DNA from: Amphiura filiformis
Taxonomy: Eukaryota; Echinodermata; Ophiuroidea; Amphilepidida; Amphiuridae
Reading direction: 5' to 3'
Length of the DNA stretch: 64,000 nt
NCBI RefSeq assembly: GCF_039555335.1
Contig: NC_092642.1
Span: 10,736,752-10,800,751, forward strand
Part shown: positions 1 through 10,945 of the stretch, one piece after another
Numbering within the stretch: position 1 is the stretch's first letter
Layout of the letters: every line of letters starts with the position of its first letter
Program-made: the position numbers and the translations under genes
Notes under the pieces: model-generated
Told to the model about the DNA's origin: nothing
Databases searched by the model: none
What the model saw: the letters and a program-made list of their open reading frames with translations, nothing else

Positions 1-10
1 TTGTTTCTTA

Positions 11-315
11 ATAAGCCAATTGAAATTTGCAATGCACTGTGGGACAGTTTTTGCAGTTTTGGGACACTTTGCTCTCTGACTTATCAGGAAAATATGTGCG
101 TACACAATTTTAATTAAAAACTTTTTACTGGAATAAAAATTGTTTAAAAACATGGTTATTTTATAAATTAATTATTTAAAATATTTTTAATAATAACATT
201 ATTACAATAATAAATAAATGAATAATAATTACAGCTTTTTCCCCGATATGACAGAGGTCAAAGTGTCCCAAAACTGCTCTCAAAAACTGGAAGTTACAAT
301 GCCGATTGGGCTTAT
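11..315. mobile_element. MITE with ~60 bp inverted ends and TA duplication
   Basis: The ends are inverted copies of each other (ATAAGCC... and ...GGCTTAT). Similarity runs about 60 bp inward to the shared TTTTGGGACACTTTG block. TA dinucleotides at 9-10 and 316-317 flank it, as expected for the Tc1/mariner group. It has no coding capacity. Confidence 0.75.
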
Positions 316-317
316 TA

Positions 318-959
318 CATGATGCATGATGATGATTTCAAATTGAATTTAGTAATATTTTGAATAAACAAAAAAGTTGATGTTGTTAACAAGAAATCAC
401 ATCATAACCTCAAATATGGACTAGTCTTGCTGTAAATAACTCTATTAATATTGTACTTTTTCTTATGCTTATTAATGGGCAATAGGAGAGATGAATTGAA
501 GTAATCCATTTACAACATCTAATCATATTTTGTGACAGGGCTCAAAATGCCCGTTTGAATATGAGAGCTATTTTGAACAGATATATCTGCTTTTGTAGTT
601 TTGCCATTGACAAACACTTTCACATGGGCTATTTTGTGAAATAAGAGGATAGATTGCTCTTAATGGAGTATTTTGTGATCCTAGCATCCTCTCTTTATGA
701 CATTTTTCAGTAGATATCCACAAAGAAAGCTCATTCCCAAATTTTCAGTTGATTCCGATTTTGTGTTATGCATAATAATGTGTATTACACTGCTCCATAG
801 GCCAATATGTTGTAATTTTGTTCTGGTACTCCAGAACGTAATTCAAATTGATGATATTTTTGCTAAACGAATTAGGCTCCAAGAAGTTATTTGTATAAAC
901 ATTATGTAGCCAGAGGTTTTTTTTTTTTTAAATGCCCCTTTAACCCCATGTATTTTGAG
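318..959. other. non-coding, no recognisable feature
   Basis: AT-rich intronic or intergenic sequence. The short open frame at 697-909 has no recognisable protein signature. Nothing else is seen here. Confidence 0.6.
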
Positions 960-1395
960 CAGAATTGTAGACTTGTGTCATGTGGCTTGGACTAGAGTTG
1001 CTATTTTTATAACTTATGATTTGACTTGCAACTATTGACTTGTGACTTGACTTGGATTTGTGAAAAATTACTTGTGATTTGATTTAGACTGGCAAAAAGT
1101 GTCACCAATGCAAGTAAAAAAGCTATCCCCTCAACTTCTGAAATAATAGAATTCGTAGTAGGCTAGTGTAGATTATTGTTAATGTGTTACTTGAGCAAAA
1201 TAGTGTGTGACTTGACTTGAACTAGGACTAAGTGACTTGACTTTGGATTGGAACAAATAACATGTCTTGACTTGGACTTGCAAAAATGACTTGAATTTGG
1301 ACTGGAATAAATGACTTGTGACTTGGACCTGGACCTAATGACTTGTGACTTGACTTGGACTTGCAAAAAGTGACTTGCTACCATCTCTAAATTTT
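960..1395. repeat. degenerate ACTTG minisatellite
   Basis: Short units of the type TGACTTGACTTGGACTTGCAA are repeated with many variants. They stop about 50 bp before the exon at 1446. The repeat lies in the intron upstream of that exon. Confidence 0.8.
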
Positions 1396-1445
1396 TGATC
1401 CTTAGGCTTATTTGTGATTGACTCATATTTGTTACGATGATACAG

Positions 1446-1627
1446 GTTATTGGTGCAGCTGGTGGTCCAGAAAAATGCAAGGTTGTTGCAGACAAAGGCG
1501 CTATTGGGACTATTGATTACAACACACAGAGTATAAGAGACGTAGTGAAAGAAATGACAGATGATAGAGGAGCTGATGTAATATGTGATGCAGTAGGGGG
1601 TGATGTATTCAAACAATGTCTCAGATG
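1446..1627 (+). CDS. quinone oxidoreductase-like protein 2, internal exon
   Basis: This is an exon of a zinc-free medium-chain dehydrogenase/reductase, the NAD(P)H:quinone oxidoreductase-like 2 family. It encodes VIGAAGGPEKCKVV, then DYNTQSIRDVVKEM, then DAVGGDVFKQCLR. These fit the nucleotide-binding Rossmann half of the protein, where the G-rich stretch and the acidic/Asp-Ala-Val-Gly-Gly strand are typical. The acceptor is tacag at 1441-1445 and the donor is GTTAGT from 1628. The exon ends in phase 2: its final TG joins the C at 27510 to make a Cys codon, giving QCLR-C-IAWEGR. Upstream exons lie outside the window. A second, decayed copy of this exon sits at 1822-1877 and 27159-27247. The family assignment rests on recognised sequence, not on a search. 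Confidence 0.9.
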
Positions 1628-1821
1628 GTTAGTATTATATATACTTGATCTCATTTGGAGTTGAGAGTGCTGCCACTCCTTTTAGGTAGTTGCGCCACAG
1701 GTGTATTGACATACTACCTTTGTTTATTCTCTGCACAATTAGGGAAGCATGCACAGTTTGGTACTGTAACCAGCAAAATATGCATCTATGTTACTCTCAA
1801 CTCCCAATGAGACCAAATAAT

Positions 1822-1877
1822 TAGTAACGGAGTATCTAGGACTGTTGATTACAATGCACAGAGTATACGAGATGTAG
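1822..1877 (+). pseudogene. decayed duplicate of the QORL2 exon, 5' part
   Basis: The sequence GACTGTTGATTACAATGCAC and its continuation to GATGTAG copies 1507-1547 of the true exon with a few substitutions. The copy is cut at 1877 by the SINE and resumes at 27159. Similarity to the real exon fades upstream of about 1822, and no splice acceptor is seen next to it. Confidence 0.8.
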
Positions 1878-2010
1878 CAGTCAAGTTAGCTCAATCGATA
1901 AGGCGTTCGACTATGGTGCGAGAAATTGCGGGTTCAAACCCTGGTGGTGCCTAGTACGCTCTCGTGGAAAAATTGAGTTAGCTTAAAATTCCCTTGGACA
2001 AGGAACTAAC
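1878..2010 (+). mobile_element. tRNA-derived SINE, head portion
   Basis: The RNA polymerase III A box (TTAGCTCAATCGATAAGGCG) and B box (GGGTTCAAACCC) are both present, about 30 bp apart, in a tRNA-like body. A conserved SINE body follows (CCCTTGGACAAGGAACTAAC). The SINE is interrupted at 2011 by the fold-back element and its tail is at 26921-27158. A short TAG duplication (1875-1877 and 27159-27161) frames the whole SINE. Confidence 0.85.
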
Positions 2011-3460
2011 TGGTCCAAGAGATAGCAAGAATTTCTTTGACAAAAATGACCAGGTGTCTTGTTATGAGAGTTGGATAGAACATCCCATGGGACATCTGAA
2101 AAGTGAAGTCTTGAGTGTCGTGAGCGGTGGAGCGTGACATCAGAGGTCAATGACCTCAAATTTGACCCGCTTTTCCTGTATAATTCAGATTATGCATGCT
2201 GTTTATTAACAACAGCCTCGATTTTCACATTTTTGGTGTCTAATGAAAGATATTAAAATTATCTATCAAACAAAGCCAATATCAGTGAGATTTAACAATG
2301 TTTCAACCCTAATTTTGAGCCAAAAACGTCAAAATTTAGCATTTTTACCCATATTTTGCAAATTGATCTGACATAAAACTTATAATTTCCTGAAAAGCGT
2401 GGGTGCATTACTTAAACATTCTTACTCAAAAACTGACCCATTATGTTCACAAAAAGATGACCAAAAACAATGTGTGTGGATAAAGTCGTTTTTGGGCAAG
2501 GACATTTAAAGTGCAATGACCTCTTAAATTGACTATGTAAGAGGTTTTCTGCACATATAGACTGTGGGCTATGCTAACCTCACTCCCCCCAGGGGGATTT
2601 ATGGAGGCAGGTATTTTTGGGACCCTAATGCATTGAGGTTTTGAAATCCGCTTGCCTGCACATTGGCCAGCGGTGGGTGAGGCGGTGAGGGCGCTTTTTT
2701 CAAAATGGCCGCCAAAATCACAAAAATCAAAATAACTAGCTATAGGCCAGTGAAGCTCCTAGCAGCATAATTTTGATGTCTACACCCATGTTTTTAGGGT
2801 CAAGGAATCCTATAATATCACTTACATCAACAGGGGACCTAAATTTACAAGATGGCTGCCAAAATTTCAAAATGGCCGACATTGAAAATGAAAATTATCT
2901 ATATAATCTCAGTCCTTGAAGCTCCTGGAAGCATAATTTTGATGTCTATACCCATGTTTGCAGGATCAATGAGTCCAATAAAATCACTAAGAACAGCCCA
3001 GGACACAAATTCTATGATGGCTGCCACTGAATTTTAAAATGGCTGCCATTTAAATCAATTTTGTCTATATCTCAGTCGTTGAAGCTCTAAGGATTCCAGC
3101 CAATACATTTAGGTTTTGAAATCCGTTTGCCTTCACATTGGCCAGCGGTGGGTGAGGTGGTGAGAGCGCTTTTTCAAAATGGCATCAATAATGACACCAT
3201 AAATAATCAACGACATGTCTATTACCTAAGCACAAGAAGTATCAAAGCCTTAGTAATTTACTTAGTAGGATAAGTGGGTAAGTGCAATAGCTGTTCTGTG
3301 AGCATTTGGCAATATATTATATATTGTACTCATATACACATGTCAGCTACACATGGCAGCTATTCCACTTACCCACTTGGGCACTCAACAGTCGATGTCC
3401 CACATCCAAGATCAACAACTAATCTAATCATATTCAGTAACTCTATTTGTAAAAGGATTA
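2011..3460. repeat. left arm of the fold-back element
   Basis: The arm pairs with the three right-arm pieces. It contains a tandem pair of ~163 bp units (2757-2920 and 2921-3083), each with CATAATTTTGATGTCTA and a GATGGCTGCC block. A second repeated block, TTGGCCAGCGGTGGGTGAGG, occurs at about 2662 and 3139. A perfect palindromic AGGTCA-A-TGACCT motif lies at 2144-2156. Confidence 0.85.
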
Positions 3461-3834
3461 ATGTCAGCAGTAGATGGTTAACACAGCAACAAGCAGCAAT
3501 TGGTAGCTGCTTCGTCAACACCAATATTAGCAGTAGATGGCTACCTTAGCGCCAATGAACATTTACTTCAATTGAAAGCTGCTTCATCAACACCAATCAG
3601 CAATAGGAAGTTACTTCATCAACGCCAATATCAACATTAGATAGCTAAACCCAGCAACAATCAGTTGGTAGCTACTTTATCATCACCAATACCAGCAGTA
3701 GATAGATACCCCAGTACCAACCAGCAATTGGGAGCTACTGTATCAACACCAGTATCATCAGTACAGTAAACCCAGCACCTATCAGCAACTGGGAGCTACG
3801 TCATGAAGCTACTCTTAGCTATCGTTTCATTTTT
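3461..3834. repeat. loop of the fold-back element: ~70 bp tandem repeats
   Basis: About five imperfect units carry CAATTGGTAGCTGC, then TCAACACCAATAT, then AGCAGTAGATGG. They occupy the unpaired centre between the two arms. No protein signature is visible. Confidence 0.75.
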
Positions 3835-5167
3835 TTCCTAGAATTAATCCTTTTACAAATAGAGTTACTGAATATGATTAGATTAGTTGTTGATCTTGGA
3901 GTTGGGACAACGACTGTTGAGTGCCCAATTGGGTAAGTGCAATAGCTGCCATGTGTAGCTGACATATGAGTAGTACAATATAGTGCCAAATGTTTACAGG
4001 ACAGCTATTGCACTTACCCACTTATCCTACTAAGTAAAGTACTAAGGCTTTGATACTTCTTGTGTTTAGGTTATAGACATGTCGTTGATTATTTATGGTG
4101 TTATTATTGATGCCATTTTGAAAAAGCGCTCTCACCGCCTCACCCACCGCTGGGCAATGTGAAGGCAAGCGGATTTCAAAACCTAAATGTATTGGCCGGA
4201 ATCCTTGATTCTGACAATACGGCATAATGCATCAGAGACATGCTCCTTAGAGCTTCAACGACTGCGATATAGACAAAATTGATTTAAATGGCAGCCATTT
4301 TAAAATTCAGTGGCAACCATCTTGGAATTTGTGTCCTGGGCTGTTCTTAGTGATTTTATTGGACTCCTTGATCCTGCAAACATGGGTATAGACATCAAAA
4401 TTATGCTTGCAGGAGCTTCAAGGACTGAGATATATACTGCGCCAATAAAGTATCCTTCCACTTGGAAAAATAATCTCAATTTCAGAACGGAACAATATTG
4501 GGGTAAATTTTTTTTTTTAATAGATGCACTAGCTAATCCTGCACATTATGACACCACATTGAATCCAATGTGACTTCAAGAAGCAAAGTTACAAGCATTT
4601 GATTAGACGAAGGTCCAGTTTTAGAAGTGACAAACTAGCCTATTCAAAACTCCACAGACTAGACATCTGGTTTGAGAGTGGTGACTGGCTAATTTATGCG
4701 TTTGGCTTTAATTTAAAACAAAAGGAACAAAAGAAAATTGAAACAAAAGAACTGACAAATTAAAATGAAAGCTTTGAAAAGTACAGAGAAGTAAAAACTT
4801 AATAAAAACTGTTTTAAATAATGCTTCATTGAAGAAACTGTGTTGTCTCTTTGTTTCGCTTTGTTGGAATCTTTTTGCGCCTTGTATAGGCCAGTTTGTC
4901 ACTTTTAAAACTGGACATTCGTCTATTCAAATGCTTGTAACTTTACTTCTTGAGGTCACATTGGATTCAATGTGGTGTCATAATGTGCAGGATTAGATAG
5001 TGCATCTATTAAAAAAACAAATTTACCCCAATATTGTTCAGTTTCAAAATTGTGATTATTTTTCCAACTGTAAGGATACTTTATTGGCGCAGTATAGATA
5101 ATTTTCATTTTCAATGTCGGCCATTTTGAAATTTTGGCAGCCCCTGTTAATGTAAGTGATACTATTG
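3835..5167. repeat. inner part of the right fold-back arm
   Basis: This is the inverted copy of 2815-3460. It starts with the complement of the AGTAACTCTATTTGTAAAAG region and ends near 5167 at the complement of about 2815. It is interrupted at 4437-5092 by a miniature element. The remaining outer arm resumes at 26181. Confidence 0.85.
4437..5092. mobile_element. 656 bp palindromic MITE with TATA duplication
   Basis: The inverted ends are CTGCGCCAATAAAGTATCCT and AGGATACTTTATTGGCGCAG. Inverted similarity runs about 200 bp inward (CATTATGACACCACATTGAA and its complement). TATA lies on both sides (4433-4436 and 5093-5096), and the left fold-back arm shows the empty site. No open frame is meaningful. 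Confidence 0.85.
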
Positions 5168-5839
5168 GATAACGGAAGTATAACCAGTTGAGTCAGCCTT
5201 TACCCTGCCGTGGACATTTTAATCCTTGCAATTCTTCATTTTATCATCTGATTTAACTTTTGGATTACCGGCGCATCTCGACCATCACTTTCATTTTCAT
5301 CACCATTTGCCCCGAAGGAAGTCTTCATTTCGTCACTTTATTATTTTCATCATTTGCTTTAACTTTTGGACCCCGACGCATATCAACGCTCATATTTTTC
5401 ATCGCTATAACTTTTGGACATGTTTTACACTTCACCTGTGGATTATCACCGGAACAATATAATGTCATCACCATTTTGATAACTTTTAGCTCCAGTTCGC
5501 CCCGGATCACTATATATTTTAATTCAGCATCATTTCATCGCCTATTCAATTTTGATTTTCGGATCACCGTCGCATATTCTTCAGAAGACGAAATTTTCTA
5601 CTGGACTGTGTCGACAACTACGTGTGTCACATCAAATTATTCACTATTCATTGGAATCCTACCCGGAGTTATTCTTCAACCTGTAAGAACTTTCAGTGTG
5701 GTATTCACTCCAATTTATATGTTTATTTTGTGTTTATATGTGGTGATATCTAATCCTCCCAGATAAGGTAATATTTATTTTATATTGTATCTTATTAAAT
5801 ATACCACTACTTTCATAAATACACCCTCTTTAGTTTTCC
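5168..5839 (+). other. leader of the Gypsy-type element
   Basis: Pyrimidine-rich sequence with loosely repeated blocks (AACTTTTGGATTACCGGCGC, then AACTTTTGGACCCCGACGCA). No LTR or primer-binding site could be assigned. The frames across it are low-complexity and are not called as genes. Confidence 0.5.
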
Positions 5840-6055
5840 ATGTCATTTACATTAATTTACCCCCATGCTTGGCCACCCCAGTACACCCCGCAACGTATTC
5901 TTTTGTATTCCATTTCCGAAAACCCCGCTTCTGAATTGTATACCGTTGTTGTTGGTGCCGTTTTTAACCAACTACAAGATCATTCTCACTGTCACCTTAT
6001 TTTAGAAGCAATACTCCAAAACCCAAATACATTTTTAATCGGCCATTGGTGCACC
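5840..6055 (+). pseudogene. first of three related pre-gag small ORFs
   Basis: The N-terminus MSFTLIYPHAWPPQYTP has the same layout as the ORFs at 6867 and 7356: Met-Ser, alternating hydrophobics, Pro at residue 8, Trp at 11, an aromatic at 15 and Pro at 17. The LINE fragment cuts into it after about 70 codons. Its function is unknown. It is part of the retroelement fossil, not a host gene. Confidence 0.6.
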
Positions 6056-6830
6056 CCCGTAGCACACTCAGGATCTAATCCCCAGCACAGTTTTCAATTT
6101 GCTTCTCTCTCTCTGTGTCAGGTGGCGCTGTGTAGCGCTGCTGTGGTCTTCACAAGAGTACGCCATCTCACTCGATCTGATGCCAAGTGCGTTGCACCTT
6201 GCATTCCCTGGTTAGAAACCAGCTTCACGTCATTAGTCCAAGATGTTGGTGGACGTCCTCTTCCTCGTTGCCTTCCATAGCCCCTTGCAAAATCTGTTTT
6301 CTACACCTCCATGTTTCCTGACAATATGGCCAAAGTACTTCAGCTTTCTCTCCATTATGCCGCTTCTGATGGTTAGACTAGTACCAATCTTGTCGAGGAT
6401 CCAGGAATTTGTTCTCCTGTCTTTCCATGTCACTCGTAGAAGCCTCCTGTAACACCACATCTCAAAAGCATCTACTCTTTTCCTATCATTCTTGGTCATA
6501 GCCCAAGACTCGCATCCATAAGTGGCAATGGAAAACACAGTTGCACGAAGTAGGCGTACCTTGAGGTCAATGGATAGGCCTCTGCTTTTCCATATGCTTG
6601 ACATGCCCTGCACAGTTGTCCTTACAATAGCCAGTCTTCTCTTAATTTCAGTTGTGCTGTCACCACTGTTGTTAATCATTGAACCCAGATATTCAAATTG
6701 CTTCACCTCCTCAATCTGCTGTCCATCTATCACAAACTCATCACTTTTCCGCTCTCTGTCTACAACCATTATTTTTGTCTTCTTTGTGTTCAGGAGAAGG
6801 TGTTTTTCTTCGCTGGCCTTTGCTTATCAC
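6056..6830 (-). mobile_element. LINE fragment, C-terminal reverse-transcriptase end
   Basis: A 178-codon minus-strand frame (6769-6233) reads like the thumb and C-terminal part of RTE/CR1-type endonuclease-reverse transcriptases. The typical order is FEYLGSMINNSG, then TEIKRRLAIV, then TYGCESWAM, then MWCYRRLLRVTWKDRRTN. The catalytic FADD core and the endonuclease are absent, so it is 5'-truncated as LINE copies usually are. It is inserted antisense into the first small ORF of the Gypsy-type element. The boundaries are approximate. Confidence 0.75.
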
Positions 6831-6866
6831 ACTCAAATTTCGTCCATTAATACACAATGATTGGCT

Positions 6867-7136
6867 ATGAGCATTAACATTCAAATTCCACCTTCATGGC
6901 CACCCCCCTTTAATCCAACGATAATTTATGTTTCAGTAGAACCATCTTCACATAATACACAACTTGTCTGCATATTAGCCGAGATCAAATTCGAAAATCT
7001 AACGGGCGACCAAAATTTGCAAATAATTCAGGAAATGAGAAACAATAGTTGTCATATTTTTAACATTAAATATATCGACACCCACCAACATACATTTTCA
7101 CTTTTAATTGAATACGTTCTCAATTTTGTCCGATAA
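6867..7136 (+). CDS. second pre-gag small ORF of the Gypsy-type element
   Basis: An 89-codon frame begins MSINIQIPPSWPPPFNPT. It shares with its neighbours M-S, hydrophobic residues at 3, 5 and 7, P8, W11, F15 and P17, then a beta-rich body with ...ITLTGDQNL-like spacing and a hydrophobic C-terminus (FSLLIEYVLNFV). The ATG is chosen because the Met-Ser start aligns with both relatives. It overlaps a TGA as ATGA, an arrangement compatible with reinitiation. There is no signal peptide or membrane segment. The protein family is not recognised. It lies 751 bp upstream of the gag start. Confidence 0.6.
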   Translation: MSINIQIPPSWPPPFNPTIIYVSVEPSSHNTQLVCILAEIKFENLTGDQNLQIIQEMRNNSCHIFNIKYIDTHQHTFSLLIEYVLNFVR

Positions 7137-7355
7137 TAGTCTAATCACCTATAACAGTTGGTCAGACGTTACGTTTATCAATCAAAGTTAAACAAATCAT
7201 CTATATAATAATTATTTACCCCTTTTGCCCCTTTTTGCTTTTACCCATATTCCAATCAATTATTGTTACATGTCTATATTCTTTTTAAATCGGTACATGT
7301 TCCACATTTTGCATATTATCATCAGTTCTTAAAATCTTGCTGAATCTCCCTGGGC

Positions 7356-7652
7356 ATGAGTATTTACATAAGTATCCCAGATGTGTGGTCAGAAAACTTT
7401 CAGCCAACACTCCTTTCAGTCTCCATTGTATCCATTAACCAAAACACTTTTAAGAGTACACTTCAAGTCCGTTTTAACAATTTGACAATTTCACAAGCCG
7501 TTGAACTTATTCAATTTTTTAACCAGTGGCAACAATTGATTCGAGGTGTTACATTAGCCCCTTTACCACAATCGCTGTATGCACTGACCATCAGATACAC
7601 TTCTCTTGCCGAGGTATATTCAGAAGGATTTGTATTAGCTCATCAAGCATAA
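7356..7652 (+). CDS. third pre-gag small ORF of the Gypsy-type element
   Basis: A 98-codon frame begins MSIYISIPDVWSENFQPT and has the same N-terminal layout as the ORFs at 5840 and 6867. The middle (FKSTLQVRFNNLTISQAVEL) aligns in character with LVCILAEIKFENLTGDQNLQ of the second ORF: a beta strand, an N-L-T motif and a helix. The C-terminus is LYALTIRYTSLAEVY. The three look like tandem duplicates that have since diverged strongly. Function is unknown. It is followed by 235 bp of non-coding sequence and then gag. Confidence 0.65.
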   Translation: MSIYISIPDVWSENFQPTLLSVSIVSINQNTFKSTLQVRFNNLTISQAVELIQFFNQWQQLIRGVTLAPLPQSLYALTIRYTSLAEVYSEGFVLAHQA

Positions 7653-7887
7653 TTGGCCTGTATTGCACTCAGCTTATTTGCTATAACTATTTACTATTCA
7701 CATATGTTAATTGGTAAGAGCTCAACTTCTCACTGATGCTCTAGTACTTACCCCAGGCATCTCCACTCAGCAAATATTTTGTGTACTTTTGAGTGACCTT
7801 ACTATTACCCTACAACCCGTTACGGAAGGGTGAGTTCAGTTCAAAACATTACATTTATTTGTGGACTTTTGTAAACCAAAATACAAC

Positions 7888-9118
7888 ATGGCAATGCAAA
7901 ACCAATTCCAAATGACTTTGGATTTACCCCAATTTCATGGTAAACCATCGGATAACATCGCCGATTGGTTTTCAAGGATCGAAGATTCAATACGCCCTCT
8001 TGCCGAGGACGATGACGATCTGAACACTCGTCTAATATCAATCCTCCCCCAAAAATTAGCAGGGAACGCATACAAAGTCTACAGAGACTTTACCCGAGAC
8101 ATAAAAGAGGACTACGACGCGTGCAAAGAACATCTTTGCGATGTTTTTAATAACCAGGATTTCATACGAATTTTTCAAGGCTCTTTGACAGCCAGACCTC
8201 GTAAACCCGAGGAGAATATTGAAGTCTATATCGCGGAACTGAAAAATCTCACAAGCCAAGCATTTCCAGATTATTCTGTTCCCCAAAAACAACAGGAAAC
8301 ACTGCGCCGCTTGATTGCAGGTGTTTCCCCCTTTCTCAGAGCAAAATTACATGAGAATGATGTTCAAGACATCGCCACTGCTGTCAGAGTTGGCAAAAAC
8401 AACGAAAGAGCCCAATTGGAGTATAAAAACACTCCACACATTGATTCTGCATCTGCCCATGCACCAATTGTGGCCCAAATCGAGTCAGTTGATTTAATTC
8501 AGCCCATCAATAACCCGGACCCTATCTTACAACAACTTTTAGAGGAATTCAAAATCCTCTCCACCTCCAACAATGCAGATTCAAAGAATATTTTGGAGGA
8601 AATAAAGCGTCAAGGTGACACTTTACAGCGCATCGCTTCAAACATGCGCCCCGATTACACCGCAGAGCGGCGCGACAACAACCGCTTCGGCGTGGCTATG
8701 ACCGCCAGCGACATTACGGTAACGGCGCCGCTACCAACATAGGTCTATGTCTTTTGATCGAGCACGCGATTTCAATCCAAATTATGATAGATCACGAAAT
8801 TTTAGCTCGTCTTACGACCGCTCACGCGATTCGCGCGCAAGATCATCTTCTTTTGAACGCCCCCGCCAAAACGGCAATGGACCCCCACCCTGGCGTCAAG
8901 ACACACGCAATAGGAGCTCGCCCTCATTCAACCGAGATCGCAGCGCGTACAACGGCCGATCAGACAGATCATTTTCAGGTGACCGTAGGCCTCAAAGTAA
9001 TTTTAGGCACTATAATAGTCCTTACCCAAACCGCTCACCCTCGCAGGGCCGTTCCCCATCACAGTCACCACAACGTGACCGTAGAGTAACTTTCAATTTA
9101 CAGGGAAACCGTCGCTAG
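7888..9118 (+). pseudogene. gag region, Gypsy-type element
   Basis: The start MAMQNQFQMTLDLPQFHGKP leads into a retrotransposon gag (capsid-like) domain with ADWFSRIEDSIRPL, then LPQKLAGNAYKVYRDF and RPRKPEENIEVYIAELKNLT. A basic Arg/Ser/Asp-rich tail (about 8750-9110, repeated Y-D-R-S-R-D) probably serves as the nucleic-acid-binding part in place of zinc knuckles. The product would form the particle shell. The ATG at 7888 is the first in frame with the domain. It is part of a fossil. Confidence 0.8.
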
Positions 9119-9126
9119 GTGGTGAT

Positions 9127-9644
9127 GTGGGTCAATCACCACCTGCCTCACAAAACCCCCATACTAACAGTCATGTGACCCAGGTAAATGTAGAATTCAA
9201 TGAACTACACGCAGATACTTCAGTAAATGAATTTTCTCAAACCATTATCACCAAAATTAATGGCCATAATGTTCATACATATCTTGATACAGGTTCCGGG
9301 GCTAGCCTTATCAGGCATGACACCTTACTTTACCTTACACAAAATAACCCCGTCTTCATCGGTACACCAAATATTACTTTAGTTACAGTGACAGGCACAC
9401 CATTAAAGTTGTTAGGATCTGTCCAATTAACATTGTCAATTAACAATACTACTATGCGGCATATTTTTCATGTAATTTCGCCACAGGGCAGGATGAAACC
9501 CATCCTCCTCGGGCTAGATTTTCAATCAAAACATGATATTTCAATTCATTTCAAACACGGTAACCTCCGTTGTCAACAGCACCAAATTCCACTCTTAAGA
9601 AAAAGGGACCTTATACCTGAACCTTGCAAAGTTTTTTGGCTAAA
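9127..9644 (+). pseudogene. aspartic protease region, Gypsy-type element
   Basis: The retroviral-type aspartyl protease motif YLDTGSGASLIRHDTL is clear. It is followed by a beta-rich segment and ILLGLDFQSKHDISIHF, the usual I-L-G-x-D-F strand of Gypsy proteases. In the family it cleaves Gag and Pol. The region runs directly into the inverted-repeat element inserted from about 9645. Confidence 0.8.
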
Positions 9645-10079
9645 CTTTACAATACCCTACCACATTTGACCGTCGCCGAAGCTACCCTAGTTTTAGCCCT
9701 GCTACACCGACGGCGCGAAACTCGATGATAGGATTACATTGAATGATGTATGGATTAACTCAGTGCAATATATAAATCACTTAATTTAGCAAATTAAATA
9801 AAGCGAACGAGAGAGATTCAAAACAACATTGTAGTAATTTAATTAATAATGCCACTATATAATGAAGAAGAGGAACATTAGTAAATTTTAAATTTAATTA
9901 ATGTTCATAATTATTGCTTTGCTTCCCATAATCAGCCAGGAATCATAAATCTGCATAATGATCGGTTTCCATTCATTAATTATCTTATTTAAAGGAATTA
10001 TTAATTAACTTAAGAACATTAAATAAAAACATTAACTTTTAACAATACTCAGTCATTAATTACCGTATAATATGTAAAT

Positions 10080-10372
10080 TATGATGCACACGAGGAAGGT
10101 TACCGTTGTTGCAGGGCTACAGCGACATCGCCGTTTGATAATTAATGAATGAATTAACAAACAAACAAACAAACTTGATAAATATTCACCCATTAATGCG
10201 ATGCCTATGAGGAAGGTTATCGTTGTTGCAGGCTACAGCGACATCGCCGTTTGATAATTAATGAATTAATTGACAAACAAACAAACAAAACTTTATAAAT
10301 ATTCACCCATTAATGCGATGCCTATGAGGAAGGTTATCGTTGTTGCAGGCTACAGCGACATCGCCGTGAACG
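10080..10372. repeat. ~116 bp tandem repeat, about 2.5 units
   Basis: Each unit carries GAGGAAGGTTATCGTTGTTG, then CAGGCTACAGCGACATCGCC, then an ACAAACAAACAAAC tract and a TTCACCCATTAATGCGATGC block. The later units are nearly identical, which points to recent amplification within the inserted element. Confidence 0.85.
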
Positions 10373-10664
10373 ACAATTTCTCAACAACCCTACTATCGAT
10401 TTCCATGATTTTTGTACCAAATTTCTTCTTTTTAAACGACCTTGCTAAGTACAGGCCTAAATGATAAAAATTATCATGATTATACGTCGTTCATAAAACG
10501 CCCTACCACTCACAAGCTTTACTTTACATTGACCGCGTTCTTACGTTCAATACAAATCTGAATAAAGATGGAAGATAATTACAGTTCTGTTTCATTCACA
10601 ATGTTTTGTTGAACTTGTAAAAAAATGTCTTATGATGCTTATTTTTTCACCTAACTAGTCGGGA

Positions 10665-10945
10665 CTGTATGACCATTTTCTTCTTAATTAACTTTTCAGT
10701 GGTCTGTTTTATTTATAACAACTAAACAACTACAACGTATGAAATCACATAAACCAGTGTGTACGTCGTTCATAAAAGGCCCCAACCAGTGATAACCAGG
10801 TGCAAAAGTTCTGTTTCTTTTTAATTAACTTTTCAGTGGTCACGGTCCTGTTTTTATTTATAATATCTGGAAATTATGAAATCACATAAACCAGTGTATC
10901 GTGTTCATAAAATGCCCCAACCAGTGACAACCAGGTGCAAACTAA
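10665..10945. repeat. ~140 bp direct repeat, two units
   Basis: Both units share TTAATTAACTTTTCAGTGGT, then ATGAAATCACATAAACCAGT, then GTTCATAAAA and CCCCAACCAGTGA. They lie inside the satellite-rich element. Confidence 0.75.

Noticed and set aside
1882-1955. Possible functional tRNA gene
   Set aside because: A and B boxes are present, but no full cloverleaf can be drawn and the sequence continues into a SINE body whose tail is at 26921.
3461-3834. CRISPR-like array
   Set aside because: The units are imperfect, without constant spacers, and lie in the loop of a eukaryotic fold-back element.
5226-5766. Long frames in the leader of the Gypsy-type element
   Set aside because: The peptides are low-complexity (Phe, Ile, Thr, His) and arise from repeated pyrimidine-rich DNA in two frames at once.
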